Shown: positions 1 to 10,652, counted from the first letter of the stretch. The stretch is DNA of 64,000 nt from Pseudomonas sp. PA27(2017) (GCF_001945445.1 NZ_MSXW01000002.1:62001-126000); one strand, 5' to 3'. Notes: a model not told the origin generated them from the sequence alone. A program made the numbers and translations.

Positions 1-421
1 CGAGACCTACATGAACCGCAAGCAGAACCTGATCATCGTGGCCGGCGCCGACTACGGCCAGGGCTCCTCCCGCGACTGGGCGGCCAAGGGCGTGCGCCTG
101 GCGGGCGTGGAGGTGATCGTCGCCGAAGGCTTCGAGCGCATTCACCGCACCAACTTGGTGGGCATGGGCGTGCTACCGGTGGAGTTCACGCCTGGGACGA
201 CGAGGTTGACCCTTGGGCTCGATGGCACTGAAACCTATGACATCGAGGGCGATATCGCACCGCGCGGCGAGCTGACCCTGGTGGTCAACCGCCGCAACGG
301 CGAGATGGTCCGGGTGCCAGTGACCTGCCGCCTGGATACTGCGGCGGACGTCAGCGTGTACAAGGCCGGCGGTGTGCTGCAGCGCTTCGCCAAGGACTTC
401 CTCGACGGCGCGGTGGCGTGA
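1..421 (+). CDS. acnD: Fe/S-dependent 2-methylisocitrate dehydratase AcnD, C-terminal part
   Basis: Only the last 139 codons are present; the gene enters from the left edge and its first complete codon begins at base 2. The fragment is the aconitase swivel domain: a conserved YGQGSSRDWAAKG motif sits about 20 residues in, followed by FERIHRTNLVGMGVLP. AcnD dehydrates 2-methylcitrate to trans-2-methylaconitate in the methylcitrate cycle of propionate breakdown. The choice of AcnD over a housekeeping aconitase rests mainly on prpF lying directly downstream on the same strand, since the swivel domain alone would fit either. The catalytic Fe/S domains lie outside the window. An inverted repeat fills the 160-bp gap to prpF. 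Confidence 0.85.
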   Translation, partial: ETYMNRKQNLIIVAGADYGQGSSRDWAAKGVRLAGVEVIVAEGFERIHRTNLVGMGVLPVEFTPGTTRLTLGLDGTETYDIEGDIAPRGELTLVVNRRNGEMVRVPVTCRLDTAADVSVYKAGGVLQRFAKDFLDGAVA

Positions 422-425
422 CTGC

Positions 426-513
426 GTAGGGTGGATCGCGCTTTACCGATCCACCACCGGCATCTCCACGATGAATGGAAAAAGTGCCAGCTACGCGCCC
501 CGATCCACCCTAC
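426..513. repeat. Intergenic inverted repeat (Pseudomonas-type GTAGGGTGGATCG element)
   Basis: A perfect 13-bp inverted repeat, GTAGGGTGGATCG at 426-438 and CGATCCACCCTAC at 501-513, brackets the acnD-prpF gap. A third partial copy (CGATCCACC) lies at 447-455. This type of short palindromic intergenic sequence is scattered in many Pseudomonas genomes. Transcribed, it could fold and shape the acnD-prpF mRNA. No gene of its own is seen. Confidence 0.6.
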
Positions 514-580
514 AGCCAATCCGGGAAAACGATTACCACATGCCCGGATTGCATCCAGGCCATTTTCAAGGACCGCATCC

Positions 581-1759
581 ATGGCTTATCTGCCGCAAGT
601 GAAAATCCCCGCCACCTATATGCGTGGCGGCACCAGCAAGGGCGTGTTCTTTCGTCTGCAGGACCTGCCCGAGCCTTGCCAGCTGCCCGGCGAGGCCCGC
701 GATCAGCTGTTCATGCGGGTGATCGGCAGCCCCGATCCGTATTCGGCGCATATAGACGGCATGGGCGGGGCTACGTCGAGCACCTCCAAGTGCGTGATCC
801 TGTCGAAGAGCGCCCGGCCCGAGCACGATGTGGATTACCTCTACGGCCAGGTGTCCATCGACAAGGCGTTCGTCGACTGGAGCGGTAACTGCGGCAACCT
901 GTCTACCGCCGCCGGTGCTTTCGCTATTCATGCCGGCTTGATCGACCCTTCACGGATTCCCGAGAGCGGCACCTGCGTGGTGCGCATCTGGCAGGCCAAT
1001 ATTCACAAAACCATCATCGCCCACGTGCCGATCAGCAATGGCCAGGTGCAGGAAACCGGCGACTTCGAACTGGACGGTGTGACCTTCCCGGCGGCGGAGA
1101 TCGTGTTGGAGTTTCTCGATCCCTCGGACGACGGCGAGGAGGGCGGCTCGATGTTTCCTACCGGCAATCTGGTCGATGACCTCGACGTGCCCGGTGTCGG
1201 GGCCTTCAAGGCGACGCTGATCGCGGCGGGCATTCCGACCATTTTCGTCAATGCCGAGGATATCGGCTACCAAGGCACCGAGCTGCGCGAGGACATCAAT
1301 GCGGACCCGGCACAACTGGCGCGTTTCGAGCAGATTCGTGTGGCAGGTGCCCTGCGCATGGGGCTGATCAAGAGCGCCGAGGAGGCGCTGACCCGCCAGC
1401 ACACGCCCAAAGTAGCCTTCGTCAGCCCGCCGAAAAGCTACCGGGCATCGAGTGGCAAGACGGTCGAAGCAGGCGAGGTCGACCTGCTGGTGCGTGCGCT
1501 GTCCATGGGCAAGCTGCATCATGCCATGATGGGTACCTGTGCGGTAGCCATCGGCGCAGCGGCGGCGGTGCCGGGCACGCTGGTCAACCTGGCGGCGGGC
1601 GGCGGTGAGCGCCAGGCGGTGCGCTTCGGGCATCCCTCCGGCACCTTGCGTGTTGGCGCCGAAGCGGGCTTGGTCGACGGCGGCTGGGTGGTCACCAAGG
1701 CGATCATGAGCCGCAGTGCGCGGATTCTCATGGAGGGCTGGGTCCGGGTGCCGGCCTAG
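581..1759 (+). CDS. prpF: 2-methylaconitate cis-trans isomerase PrpF
   Basis: The 392-aa product begins MAYLPQVKIP and carries the PrpF-family motif GGTSKG at residues 16-21, then GGATSSTSKC and SGNCGNLS. PrpF isomerises trans-2-methylaconitate made by AcnD to the cis isomer, which aconitase can hydrate. Length matches the family (about 390-400 aa). The reading frame is open upstream to 431, but the ATG at 581 matches the conserved N-terminus, so the longer form is not favoured. The gene follows acnD on the same strand, as in other prp clusters of gamma-proteobacteria. A MITE-like element begins at its stop codon, leaving the protein intact. Confidence 0.93.
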   Translation: MAYLPQVKIPATYMRGGTSKGVFFRLQDLPEPCQLPGEARDQLFMRVIGSPDPYSAHIDGMGGATSSTSKCVILSKSARPEHDVDYLYGQVSIDKAFVDWSGNCGNLSTAAGAFAIHAGLIDPSRIPESGTCVVRIWQANIHKTIIAHVPISNGQVQETGDFELDGVTFPAAEIVLEFLDPSDDGEEGGSMFPTGNLVDDLDVPGVGAFKATLIAAGIPTIFVNAEDIGYQGTELREDINADPAQLARFEQIRVAGALRMGLIKSAEEALTRQHTPKVAFVSPPKSYRASSGKTVEAGEVDLLVRALSMGKLHHAMMGTCAVAIGAAAAVPGTLVNLAAGGGERQAVRFGHPSGTLRVGAEAGLVDGGWVVTKAIMSRSARILMEGWVRVPA

Positions 1760-1902
1760 GCTCTGTCTGAAAAGTACCTGCGCTCGGTGATGCTTCGTTA
1801 AAAATCGGTTCGGAATGCTCATTTACAGCTCGTAAACTCCGCTTCCTCACCGATTTTTGCCTCGCCTGACCTTCGCTCGGAGACTTTTCAGACAGACCCT
1901 AG
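1756..1902. mobile_element. MITE-like element with CTAG target duplications
   Basis: A 139-bp segment (1760-1898) has near-perfect terminal inverted repeats: TCTGTCTGAAAAGT at 1762-1775 and its exact complement at 1883-1896, with 15 of 16 terminal positions paired. It is flanked by the direct repeat CTAG (1756-1759 and 1899-1902), matching the YTAR duplication of the IS5 group. Inner arms also pair (AAAAATCGGT near 1800-1809 with ACCGATTTTT near 1849-1858), so the whole element could fold into a long hairpin. It encodes no protein. The left CTAG includes the prpF stop codon, which is preserved. Confidence 0.65.
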
Positions 1903-1915
1903 CGCCGGCGGCCAT

Positions 1916-2554
1916 TCAATGCTGGGTGGTGCTGATCAGCAGGCCACCCGCACCCATGAAGAAGGCGCCCGTGGTGCGGTTCAGGCGTTGCGCGCCTCGC
2001 CGGGTACGAATAAAGCGGCGGATCTGTCGACCGAACAGGGCATAGACCAGCGAGGCTGCGTATTCGGCCAGCAGGTAGGTGGCGCCCAGGTAGATGAACT
2101 GCTCGGTCGCCGGCTCGCCCGGTTTGATGAACTGCGGGAACACTGCCGCGAACAGCAGAATGGCCTTGGGGTTGCTGATGCCGATCAGAAACTCCTGCAG
2201 CATCAGGCGCGACACCCGCCGCTGCGGCTGCACGGCCGGCACTGCGCCCTCCAGCTCCAGGCCGCTGAATTCCCGGCTGCGCCAGGCGCTGATGCCCAGG
2301 TACAGCAGGTACAGCGCGCCGACCCACTTGATCACCGTGAAGGCGGTTTCCGAGGCCAGTAGCATGGCGCCCAGGCCCACCGCGGAAATGCTCAGGAAGA
2401 TGATGAATGCCGCTACGCGCCCGGTGGTGGCTACCAGGGCCGCGCCGATGCCATGGCGGATGCCGTTGTTCATCGCGCAGAAGTTGTTGGGGCCTGGCGT
2501 CAACGCGATCAGAAAGGCGAGCGGGGCGAACAGCACGGCATCGGACAGCGTCAT
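1916..2554 (-). CDS. LysE/RhtB-family amino-acid exporter
   Basis: The 212-aa product starts MTLSDAVLFAPLAFLIALTP and is strongly hydrophobic with about six membrane segments, typical in length for LysE/RhtB/ArgO exporters. The N-terminal pattern ALTPGPNN is a hallmark of the family, which exports amino acids or related metabolites across the inner membrane. The substrate cannot be told from the sequence. It lies 20 bp downstream of ppsR on the same strand and may be co-transcribed with it. The MITE-like element ends 14 bp beyond its stop codon. Confidence 0.88.
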   Translation of the reverse strand: MTLSDAVLFAPLAFLIALTPGPNNFCAMNNGIRHGIGAALVATTGRVAAFIIFLSISAVGLGAMLLASETAFTVIKWVGALYLLYLGISAWRSREFSGLELEGAVPAVQPQRRVSRLMLQEFLIGISNPKAILLFAAVFPQFIKPGEPATEQFIYLGATYLLAEYAASLVYALFGRQIRRFIRTRRGAQRLNRTTGAFFMGAGGLLISTTQH

Positions 2555-2575
2555 GGCAGGTCCCTCAGGGGGCGG

Positions 2576-3394
2576 TTATTTGAAGCGTCGCTCGACGCCT
2601 TTTTCCACCAGGATCTTGGCGGAAATCTCTTCCACCGAGAAATGGGTGGAGTCGATGAAGTTGATCGATTCGCGGCGGAACAGGCTTTCCACCTCGCGCA
2701 CCTCGAATTCGCACTGAGCATAGCTGGCGTAGCGGCTGTTTGGCTTGCGCTCGTTGCGAATCGCCGCCAGGCGGTCGGGGTCGATGGTCAGGCCGAACAG
2801 CTTCTCGCGGTATTTTTTCAGCGAGGCTGGCAGTTGCAGGCGCTCCATGTCGTCTTCGGTGAGTGGGTAGTTGGCGGCGCGAATACCGTATTGCATGGCC
2901 ATGTACAGGCAGGTCGGGGTCTTGCCGCAACGCGACACGCCCACCAGGATCAGGTCGGCCTTGTCGTAATAATGGGTGCGCGCGCCATCGTCGTTGTCGA
3001 GGGCAAAGTTGACCGCCTCGATGCGCTCCATGTAGTTGGTATTGCCACTGATCGAGTGGGATTTGCCCACCGAGTACGAGGAGTGGGAAGCGAGTTCCTG
3101 CTCCAGTGGCGCCAGGAAGGTCGAGAAGATGTCGATCATGAAACCGCGGGACTCGACCAGGATGTCGTGGATTTCCTGGTTGACGATGGTGGCGAAGACG
3201 ATCGGGTTGGCGCCGTCTCTGTCGGCGGCATTATTGATTTGTTGTACCATGGCGCGCGCTTTTTCGACGCTGTCGACATAGGGCCGCGTGAGCTTGGTGA
3301 AGCCGATGGTGTCGAACTGGGCCAGCAGGCTTTGCCCCAGAGCCTCCGCGGTGATACCGGTGCCGTCGGAGATGAAGTACGCGGTTCGAGTCAT
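2576..3394 (-). CDS. ppsR: PEP synthase regulatory protein (bifunctional kinase/phosphorylase)
   Basis: The 272-aa product belongs to the DUF299/PSRP family, which inactivates PEP synthase by ADP-dependent phosphorylation and reactivates it by Pi-dependent dephosphorylation. A P-loop GVSRCGKT lies at residues 152-159. The N-terminal sequence [14 protein letters not shown] is a family signature. The gene diverges from ppsA across 177 bp, the usual arrangement, which strongly supports its role. The next gene on this strand is the LysE-type exporter. Confidence 0.95.
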   Translation of the reverse strand: MTRTAYFISDGTGITAEALGQSLLAQFDTIGFTKLTRPYVDSVEKARAMVQQINNAADRDGANPIVFATIVNQEIHDILVESRGFMIDIFSTFLAPLEQELASHSSYSVGKSHSISGNTNYMERIEAVNFALDNDDGARTHYYDKADLILVGVSRCGKTPTCLYMAMQYGIRAANYPLTEDDMERLQLPASLKKYREKLFGLTIDPDRLAAIRNERKPNSRYASYAQCEFEVREVESLFRRESINFIDSTHFSVEEISAKILVEKGVERRFK

Positions 3395-3571
3395 TGCGCA
3401 AATGGCCTATAAGCTGGGAACGAATCTTGGCTATGATAGGTCGGTTTTTTGCCGGCCCTGATGGGTTTGCATTGTTACTTATTTTCCAGGGCCAGGCCAT
3501 TGTCCACCCGGCGCATGCCGACGGCGTTTCCAGCCCATGAGCTTTTCCAACACTGAAGTGGAGAGATCACC

Positions 3572-5944
<2,373 letters not shown>

Positions 5945-5970
5945 TCGGTCTGGTTTGCAGAGTGACCCGA

Positions 5971-5995
5971 GGGCAGGTTCTACCTGCCCTTTTTT
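5971..5995 (+). terminator. Rho-independent terminator of ppsA
   Basis: GGGCAGG (5971-5977), loop TTCTA, CCTGCCC (5983-5989), then six T residues. It lies 27 bp after the ppsA stop codon. Confidence 0.9.
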
Positions 5996-6046
5996 GTGAC
6001 CTGCCATCGCTGGCGGCCACCCCTTCGGGCCGTCGAAAGCGACGTC

Positions 6047-6070
6047 AAAAACTTCTCCCGGAAGTTTTTT
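6047..6070 (+). terminator. Second terminator-like hairpin after ppsA
   Basis: AAAAACTTC (6047-6055), loop TCCCG, GAAGTTTTT (6061-6069) and one further T. A GC hairpin (TGCGGGC 6080-6086, GCCCGCA 6092-6098) follows. Together they insulate ppsA from the hydrolase gene at 6194. No gene was found in 5945-6193. Confidence 0.5.
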
Positions 6071-6193
6071 GTGCCGCTGTGCGGGCGGCAAGCCCGCAGG
6101 CAGCTATGGCGATCGTGTCGCCAGGTTTTGAATTTTGGTGTCTGCCACCGGCAACCCCAGCGGCGGACAATCTGTTGTGTCAGAGCGAAGAAG

Positions 6194-7189
6194 ATGCAAA
6201 GCAGCAGTGAGTTGTTTCCCGTAGCGCTGATGAGTGCCGAGCTACGGGGTGACCTGAGTGAAGATGTCTACCGCCTCAAACCGGGCAACAGCCCGGATTT
6301 CAGTGTTGAGCTGGCCCTGACCCGCCTCGGGCTCGCTGGGCAGGAAGAGGCGCGCGGCGAACCGGTGATCCTGCTGCATGGCAGTTTTTCCAACCGACGG
6401 TTCTGGTATTCGCCCGGCGGCATCGGCCTGGCGCCTTATCTGGTGCGTGCCGGCTTCGATGTGTGGATTGCCGAGATGCGCGGCCATGGCCTGTCGCCGC
6501 GCAACCTGGCTTATCGGGATAACTGTGTGGCGCACTACGCCCGCTACGATCTGCCGGCGATCGCCGCGTTCGTCGCCGAGCAGAATCCGGCGCCGGCTCA
6601 TTGGCTGGGTCATTCGCTGGGCGGCCTGACGCTGGCGGCAGCACTGGGGGGCGGTCATTTACCACAGGCCGGCATTGCCAGCCTGGGCCTGTTCGGGGCC
6701 GAGGTCAGCCGCCGTCACTGGATACTCAAGGTGCCGCCCGTCGAGTGGATCGCGCGCCTGGTGATCAAGCGCTTCGCGGTGCTCTCTGGGGCGCGTCTCA
6801 AGCGTGGGCCCGAGGACGAGCCGATTGGCATCGCCCTGGAAACCCTGCGCTGGCATCGCCTTTTCGGGCGTTTCGGCGACGCCGAGCACGACTGGTGGGC
6901 CGGGCTGCAAGCGGTCACGGTGCCGCTGCTCGCGGTGGCCAGCGACGCTGACCGGGAGTGCCCGCCCGAGGCCTGTCGCGCCCTGTTCGAACGATTCGCC
7001 TCGGTCGATCGCGAGTTCGTCAATCTGGGGCGAGGGCAGGGTTTCGAGCACGAGTACGATCATGTGCAGATGCTGGTCAGCAAGCCTGCCCAGAGCGAAG
7101 TCTGGCCGCTGGTTCGCCGTTGGCTCGAAGGCGAGCGCCAGTCGCCGCCGCGCGAGGCGCAGGAGCCGGCCATCGTTGCCGTGTCGTGA
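6194..7189 (+). CDS. Alpha/beta-fold hydrolase
   Basis: The 331-aa product starts MQSSSELFPVALMSAELRG after a GAAGAAG ribosome-binding site. It has the alpha/beta hydrolase oxyanion motif EPVILLHGSF, the nucleophile elbow GHSLGG with Ser141, a late acid in ASDADRECPP and a catalytic-type His in EYDHVQM. No signal peptide is evident, so it is probably cytoplasmic. A shorter start at 6230 (MSAELRGDLS) is possible. The gene lies between ppsA and an RraA-like gene, an order also known near the sigX-oprF locus in other pseudomonads. The substrate is unknown; esterase, lipase-like or haloalkane-type chemistry cannot be separated. Confidence 0.85.
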   Translation: MQSSSELFPVALMSAELRGDLSEDVYRLKPGNSPDFSVELALTRLGLAGQEEARGEPVILLHGSFSNRRFWYSPGGIGLAPYLVRAGFDVWIAEMRGHGLSPRNLAYRDNCVAHYARYDLPAIAAFVAEQNPAPAHWLGHSLGGLTLAAALGGGHLPQAGIASLGLFGAEVSRRHWILKVPPVEWIARLVIKRFAVLSGARLKRGPEDEPIGIALETLRWHRLFGRFGDAEHDWWAGLQAVTVPLLAVASDADRECPPEACRALFERFASVDREFVNLGRGQGFEHEYDHVQMLVSKPAQSEVWPLVRRWLEGERQSPPREAQEPAIVAVS

Positions 7190-7279
7190 TGCGATAGTGA
7201 ACGGGCGCTGCCGAGAGTGTTCGAGGCGCGCCCGATAACGCTATGCTGCAGGCTTCGAACACCCACCAGGAGTTTCGCC

Positions 7280-7765
7280 ATGCACTACAGCACGCCCGAT
7301 CTGTGTGACGCCAACCCGGAACTGGTCAGCGTCGTGGAGCCGATGTTCAGCAACTTTGGCGGTCGCGATTCGTTCGCCGGGCAGATCGTCACGGTCAAAT
7401 GCTTCGAGGACAATTCCCTGGTCAAATCCCAGGCGGATCAGCCTGGGGCCGGCAAGGTGCTGGTGGTCGATGGCGGTGCCTCGCTGCGTTGTGCGCTGCT
7501 TGGCGACATGATCGCCGAGAAAGCGGCGAACAATGGCTGGGAAGGCATGGTGATCTACGGCTGCGTGCGCGACGTCGACGTGCTGGCGCAGACCAACCTC
7601 GGCGTACAGGCGCTGGGCAGTCATCCGATGAAAACCGAGAAGCGCGGCCTGGGCGACCTGAATGTGGTGGTCAGCTTTGGTGGCGTGACCTTCCGCCCTG
7701 GGGAGTACCTGTACGCCGACAACAACGGCATCATCGTTTCACCGCAGGCGCTGCAAACCGAGTAA
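7280..7765 (+). CDS. rraA: RraA-like protein (ribonuclease E activity regulator / HMG aldolase fold)
   Basis: The 161-aa protein starts at ATG 7280 ([10 protein letters not shown]) with CAGGAG upstream. It carries the RraA-fold core [20 protein letters not shown] followed by CVRDVDVL and [10 protein letters not shown] near the end. Length fits RraA (about 160 aa). In E. coli RraA binds RNase E and dampens mRNA decay; related proteins are 4-hydroxy-4-methyl-2-oxoglutarate aldolases and are often annotated as putative aldolases in pseudomonads. Sequence alone does not decide between these roles. It lies 36 bp before the CorA-type transporter gene on the same strand. Confidence 0.88.
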   Translation: MHYSTPDLCDANPELVSVVEPMFSNFGGRDSFAGQIVTVKCFEDNSLVKSQADQPGAGKVLVVDGGASLRCALLGDMIAEKAANNGWEGMVIYGCVRDVDVLAQTNLGVQALGSHPMKTEKRGLGDLNVVVSFGGVTFRPGEYLYADNNGIIVSPQALQTE

Positions 7766-7800
7766 GCAGGCGTCGGCCTGGCAGTCATCGAGGGGTATGG

Positions 7801-8796
7801 ATGTACGAGGAAGACAACGCGCAGTGGGGGCTGGTACACGGCTTCGTGCTGGATGGCAAGGGCGGCGCACAGGCAGTGGCACGCGAGCAACTCGATGGAC
7901 TACAGCTCGAGGAGGGGCAGAGCCTGTGGCTGCACTGGGATCGCAGTCATCCGCAGACCCAGAGCTGGCTGCGCCGCGACAGTGGTCTGAGCGAGTTCGC
8001 CTGCGACCTGCTGCTCGAGGAGAATACCCGTCCGCGTGCCTTGCCGCTGCCCGACGACGAGTTGTTGCTGTTCCTGCGTGGCGTCAACCTCAACCCCGGC
8101 GCCGAACCCGAGGACATGGTTTCGGTGCGCATTTCCGCCGGCGCGCAGCGGGTGATCTCGCTGCGCCTGCGCCCGCTGCGTGCCACCGAGGATCTGATCG
8201 AACGGCTGCAGGCCGGTAAAGGGCCGCGAAATCCCTCCGAGCTGATCCTGCAGCTCAGCGATTACCTCACCGACAAGGTCGAGGATCTGGTGACCGGTCT
8301 CTCCGACCTGGTCGATGAACAGGAAGAAAAGGTCGATGGCAACGAGCGCACCTTGCCCGATCACGGCCTGCTGCTGCATATCCGGCGCCGCGCCGCGGGT
8401 CTTCGCCGCTTTCTGTCGCCGCAACGGGATATCTACGCGCAGCTCACCCGCAGTCAACTGCCCTGGCTGAGCCACGAAGACAGCCTGTACTGGAACGAGC
8501 TGAATAACCGGCTGCTGCGCTACCTCGAGGAACTGGAACTGACGCGCGAGCGCATCGGCCTGTTGCTGGAGACGGAGAATCGCCGGCTCGACGTGCGCAT
8601 GAACCACATCATGTTCCGCTTCGGCATCATTACCTGCATTTTCCTGCCCATGAGCTTCGTTACCGGCCTGCTGGGCATCAACGTAGGCGGCATTCCCGGC
8701 GCCCAGAGCCCCTATGGGTTTCTGGTCGCGTGCCTGCTGATGGTGCTGATCGGCTTGGGCCAGTGGCTGTTGTTCCGCCGTCTGCGCTGGGTGTGA
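7801..8796 (+). CDS. cmaX: CorA/ZntB-type divalent metal transporter CmaX
   Basis: The 331-aa protein has a long acidic cytoplasmic domain and two C-terminal membrane helices (about residues 275-328). Before the last helix lies the signature GLLGINVGGIPGAQSP, with the GIN variant of the CorA GMN motif plus GGIPG typical of ZntB. Coiled-coil-rich sequence (about residues 150-270) fits the pentameric funnel. The family moves zinc or other divalent cations across the inner membrane. The following order crfX-cmpX-sigX-oprF matches the Pseudomonas cmaX locus, so that symbol is used. The ATG at 7801 was chosen by frame and conserved start. Confidence 0.88.
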   Translation: MYEEDNAQWGLVHGFVLDGKGGAQAVAREQLDGLQLEEGQSLWLHWDRSHPQTQSWLRRDSGLSEFACDLLLEENTRPRALPLPDDELLLFLRGVNLNPGAEPEDMVSVRISAGAQRVISLRLRPLRATEDLIERLQAGKGPRNPSELILQLSDYLTDKVEDLVTGLSDLVDEQEEKVDGNERTLPDHGLLLHIRRRAAGLRRFLSPQRDIYAQLTRSQLPWLSHEDSLYWNELNNRLLRYLEELELTRERIGLLLETENRRLDVRMNHIMFRFGIITCIFLPMSFVTGLLGINVGGIPGAQSPYGFLVACLLMVLIGLGQWLLFRRLRWV

Positions 8797-8850
8797 TGTG
8801 ACTCGCCCGGCAAGCGCTGCGTCTAGCGGAGACGTTCTGTGAGGTCTGCC

Positions 8851-9099
8851 ATGCACGATCCATTCGAAGAATCTCTGCGTGATCTGTTGAAAGCACCGTC
8901 TTCGCCTGCGCGCGACGACGATGCCTGCCTGAACCGAGTGCTGAAAACCGCCAACCGCCAGGTAGGCGCGGGCGACCTGTTCGGCCTGATGGGGCATTGG
9001 GCCAGCGCCCTGATGATCGCCCTCAACAATGGCTCTTCCCATGTCGCACCGGTGTCACGCCGCCGTGCGTCTGCTCGTTCTCCCGATAAGGCGCAATGA
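8851..9099 (+). CDS. crfX: Small conserved protein CrfX
   Basis: The 82-aa product starts MHDPFEESLRDLLKAPSSP. It has no signal peptide, a polar N-terminal half, a short hydrophobic stretch GHWASALMIAL and a basic C-terminal tail. It is the small gene between cmaX and cmpX in the SigX locus of pseudomonads; its function is not established. GAGGT at 8841-8845 supports ATG 8851; an in-frame GTG at 8839 would add four residues. Its stop codon is one base before the cmpX start, so the two genes are very likely translationally coupled. Confidence 0.8.
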   Translation: MHDPFEESLRDLLKAPSSPARDDDACLNRVLKTANRQVGAGDLFGLMGHWASALMIALNNGSSHVAPVSRRRASARSPDKAQ

Positions 9100-9100
9100 A

Positions 9101-9925
9101 ATGGAACTCGACCCCTGGACTCATAGCCTGGTCGCCGCAATGACGGCGCTGTGGACGAAAGTCGCCAGCTTCATTCCCAACCTTTTCGTCGCGCTGGTGC
9201 TGGTGCTGCTGGGCTTCATCGTCGCCAAGCTGCTCGACACCCTGCTGTCCAAGCTGCTCGGCAAGCTGGGCCTGGATCGCTTGATGGCCGGGACCGGCCT
9301 GACCAAGATCCTCGGCCGCGCGGGCTTCCAGGTGCCGGTTTCCGCGCTGATCGGCAAGATCGTCTATTGGTTCGTGCTGCTGATATTCCTGGTCTCTGCT
9401 GCCGAGTCGCTGGGCCTGGAGCGCGTGTCCGCCACCCTGGACGTGCTGGCGCTGTATCTGCCCAAGGTGTTTGGCGCAGCGCTGATCCTGTTGGCCGGTG
9501 TACTGCTGGGGCATCTGCTCAGCGGCCTGGTGCGTGGCGCCGCCGAAGGCGTTGGGCTGGATTACGCCCACGGCCTGGCCCGATTGGCCCAGGGCCTGGT
9601 GATCATCATCAGCATCTCCGTGGCCATCGGCCAGTTGGAGGTCAAGACCGACCTGCTCAACAACGTCATCGCCATCGTGCTGATTTCCGTCGGCCTGGCG
9701 GTGGCACTGGCGTTGGGCCTGGGCAGCCGCGAGCTGGCCAGCCAGATTCTTGCCGGTATCTACGTGCGCGAGTTGTATCAGGTCGGCCAGGAAATCGAAG
9801 TGGGTGGCGTCGAGGGGCAGATCGAGGAGATCGGCACGGTCAAGACCACGGTGCTGACGGACTCCGGCGAGCTCGTCTCGCTCTCCAACCGCGTGCTGCT
9901 CGAGCAGCGGGTAAGCAGCCGCTAA
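9101..9925 (+). CDS. cmpX: Inner-membrane protein CmpX, mechanosensitive-channel-like
   Basis: The 274-aa protein starts at ATG 9101 (MELDPWTHSLVAAMTALWTK). It has several hydrophobic segments: about residues 25-47, 83-105, 120-145, 160-180 and 185-210. These are rich in the repeated TM-helix pattern of small-conductance mechanosensitive-channel relatives. The C-terminal part (YVRELYQVGQEIEVGGVEGQ) resembles the MscS-like beta domain. In Pseudomonas cmpX belongs to the SigX neighbourhood, and cell-envelope and cyclic-di-GMP effects have been reported. It follows crfX by one base. A hairpin terminator follows at 9952, before sigX. Confidence 0.88.
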   Translation: MELDPWTHSLVAAMTALWTKVASFIPNLFVALVLVLLGFIVAKLLDTLLSKLLGKLGLDRLMAGTGLTKILGRAGFQVPVSALIGKIVYWFVLLIFLVSAAESLGLERVSATLDVLALYLPKVFGAALILLAGVLLGHLLSGLVRGAAEGVGLDYAHGLARLAQGLVIIISISVAIGQLEVKTDLLNNVIAIVLISVGLAVALALGLGSRELASQILAGIYVRELYQVGQEIEVGGVEGQIEEIGTVKTTVLTDSGELVSLSNRVLLEQRVSSR

Positions 9926-9951
9926 GGGGCATTTCTGCTACCCTATGCGCC

Positions 9952-9988
9952 CAGCCAGCGGCCTGCTCCAACAGGCGCTGGCTGTTTT
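9952..9988 (+). terminator. Terminator between cmpX and sigX
   Basis: CAGCCAGCG-GCCTG (9952-9965), loop CTCCAA, CAGGC-GCTGGCTG (9972-9984), then TTTT. One base bulges. The hairpin ends 26 bp before the preferred sigX start, so sigX needs read-through or a promoter that overlaps this stem. Confidence 0.75.
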
Positions 9989-10014
9989 CGTCCTGACCGT
10001 TGGCCCGACCTGCT

Positions 10015-10605
10015 TTGAACGCACCCCAATCACCGTCACTGCGCTATGACCCACGCGAGCTCTCCGACGAGGAGCTGGTGGCGCGTGCCCATGATGAGCT
10101 GTTCCATGTCACGCGTGCTTACGAAGAATTGATGCGGCGTTACCAGCGCACATTGTTCAATGTGTGCGCGCGATATTTAGGGAACGATCGAGATGCCGAT
10201 GATGTCTGTCAGGAAGTGATGCTCAAGGTTCTTTATGGGCTGAAGAACTTCGAGGGTAAATCGAAGTTCAAGACCTGGCTCTATAGCATTACTTACAATG
10301 AATGCATCACTCAGTACCGCAAGGAGCGTCGCAAACGTCGTTTGATGGATGCGCTGAGTTTGGATCCTCTGGAGGAGGCGTCGGAAGAGAAGGCGCCAAA
10401 GATAGAGGATCGAGGCGGATTGGATCGCTGGCTCGTGCATGTGAACCCGATCGACCGGGAAATTCTGGTGTTGCGTTTTGTCGCGGAGCTGGAGTTTCAG
10501 GAGATCGCCGACATCATGCACATGGGACTCAGCGCTACCAAGATGCGCTACAAGCGCGCGTTGGACCGATTGCGGGAAAAGTTTGCAGGTATTACCGAAA
10601 GTTAG
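10015..10605 (+). CDS. sigX: ECF sigma factor SigX
   Basis: The 196-aa sigma-70 family protein has region 2 (RYLGNDRDADDVCQEVMLKV and FKTWLYSITYNECI) and region 4 (EFQEIADIMHMGLSATKMRY). SigX is an ECF sigma factor for envelope stress, membrane fluidity and oprF expression in Pseudomonas. Two in-frame TTG starts exist: 10000 and 10015. I prefer 10015 because it gives MNAPQSPSLRYDPRELSDEE, close to the known N-terminus and length; neither has a strong ribosome-binding site. No anti-sigma gene is adjacent, as is usual for sigX. oprF follows 105 bp downstream. Confidence 0.95.
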   Translation: MNAPQSPSLRYDPRELSDEELVARAHDELFHVTRAYEELMRRYQRTLFNVCARYLGNDRDADDVCQEVMLKVLYGLKNFEGKSKFKTWLYSITYNECITQYRKERRKRRLMDALSLDPLEEASEEKAPKIEDRGGLDRWLVHVNPIDREILVLRFVAELEFQEIADIMHMGLSATKMRYKRALDRLREKFAGITES

Positions 10606-10630
10606 TTCGGGGCAAGCTTTGGCTGGCAAA

Positions 10631-10652
10631 GGTAAGTTTTGTTAAACTTACC
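10631..10652 (+). promoter_or_regulatory. Hairpin between sigX and oprF
   Basis: A perfect inverted repeat, GGTAAGTTT (10631-10639), loop TGTT, AAACTTACC (10644-10652). It sits 26 bp after sigX and 58 bp before oprF. There is no clear T tract, so it may be a weak terminator, an attenuator, or a control region overlapping the oprF promoter. Confidence 0.55.

Noticed and set aside
10000..10014. TTG at 10000 as the sigX start
   Set aside because: The TTG at 10015 gives the length and N-terminus expected for SigX; kept only as an alternative.
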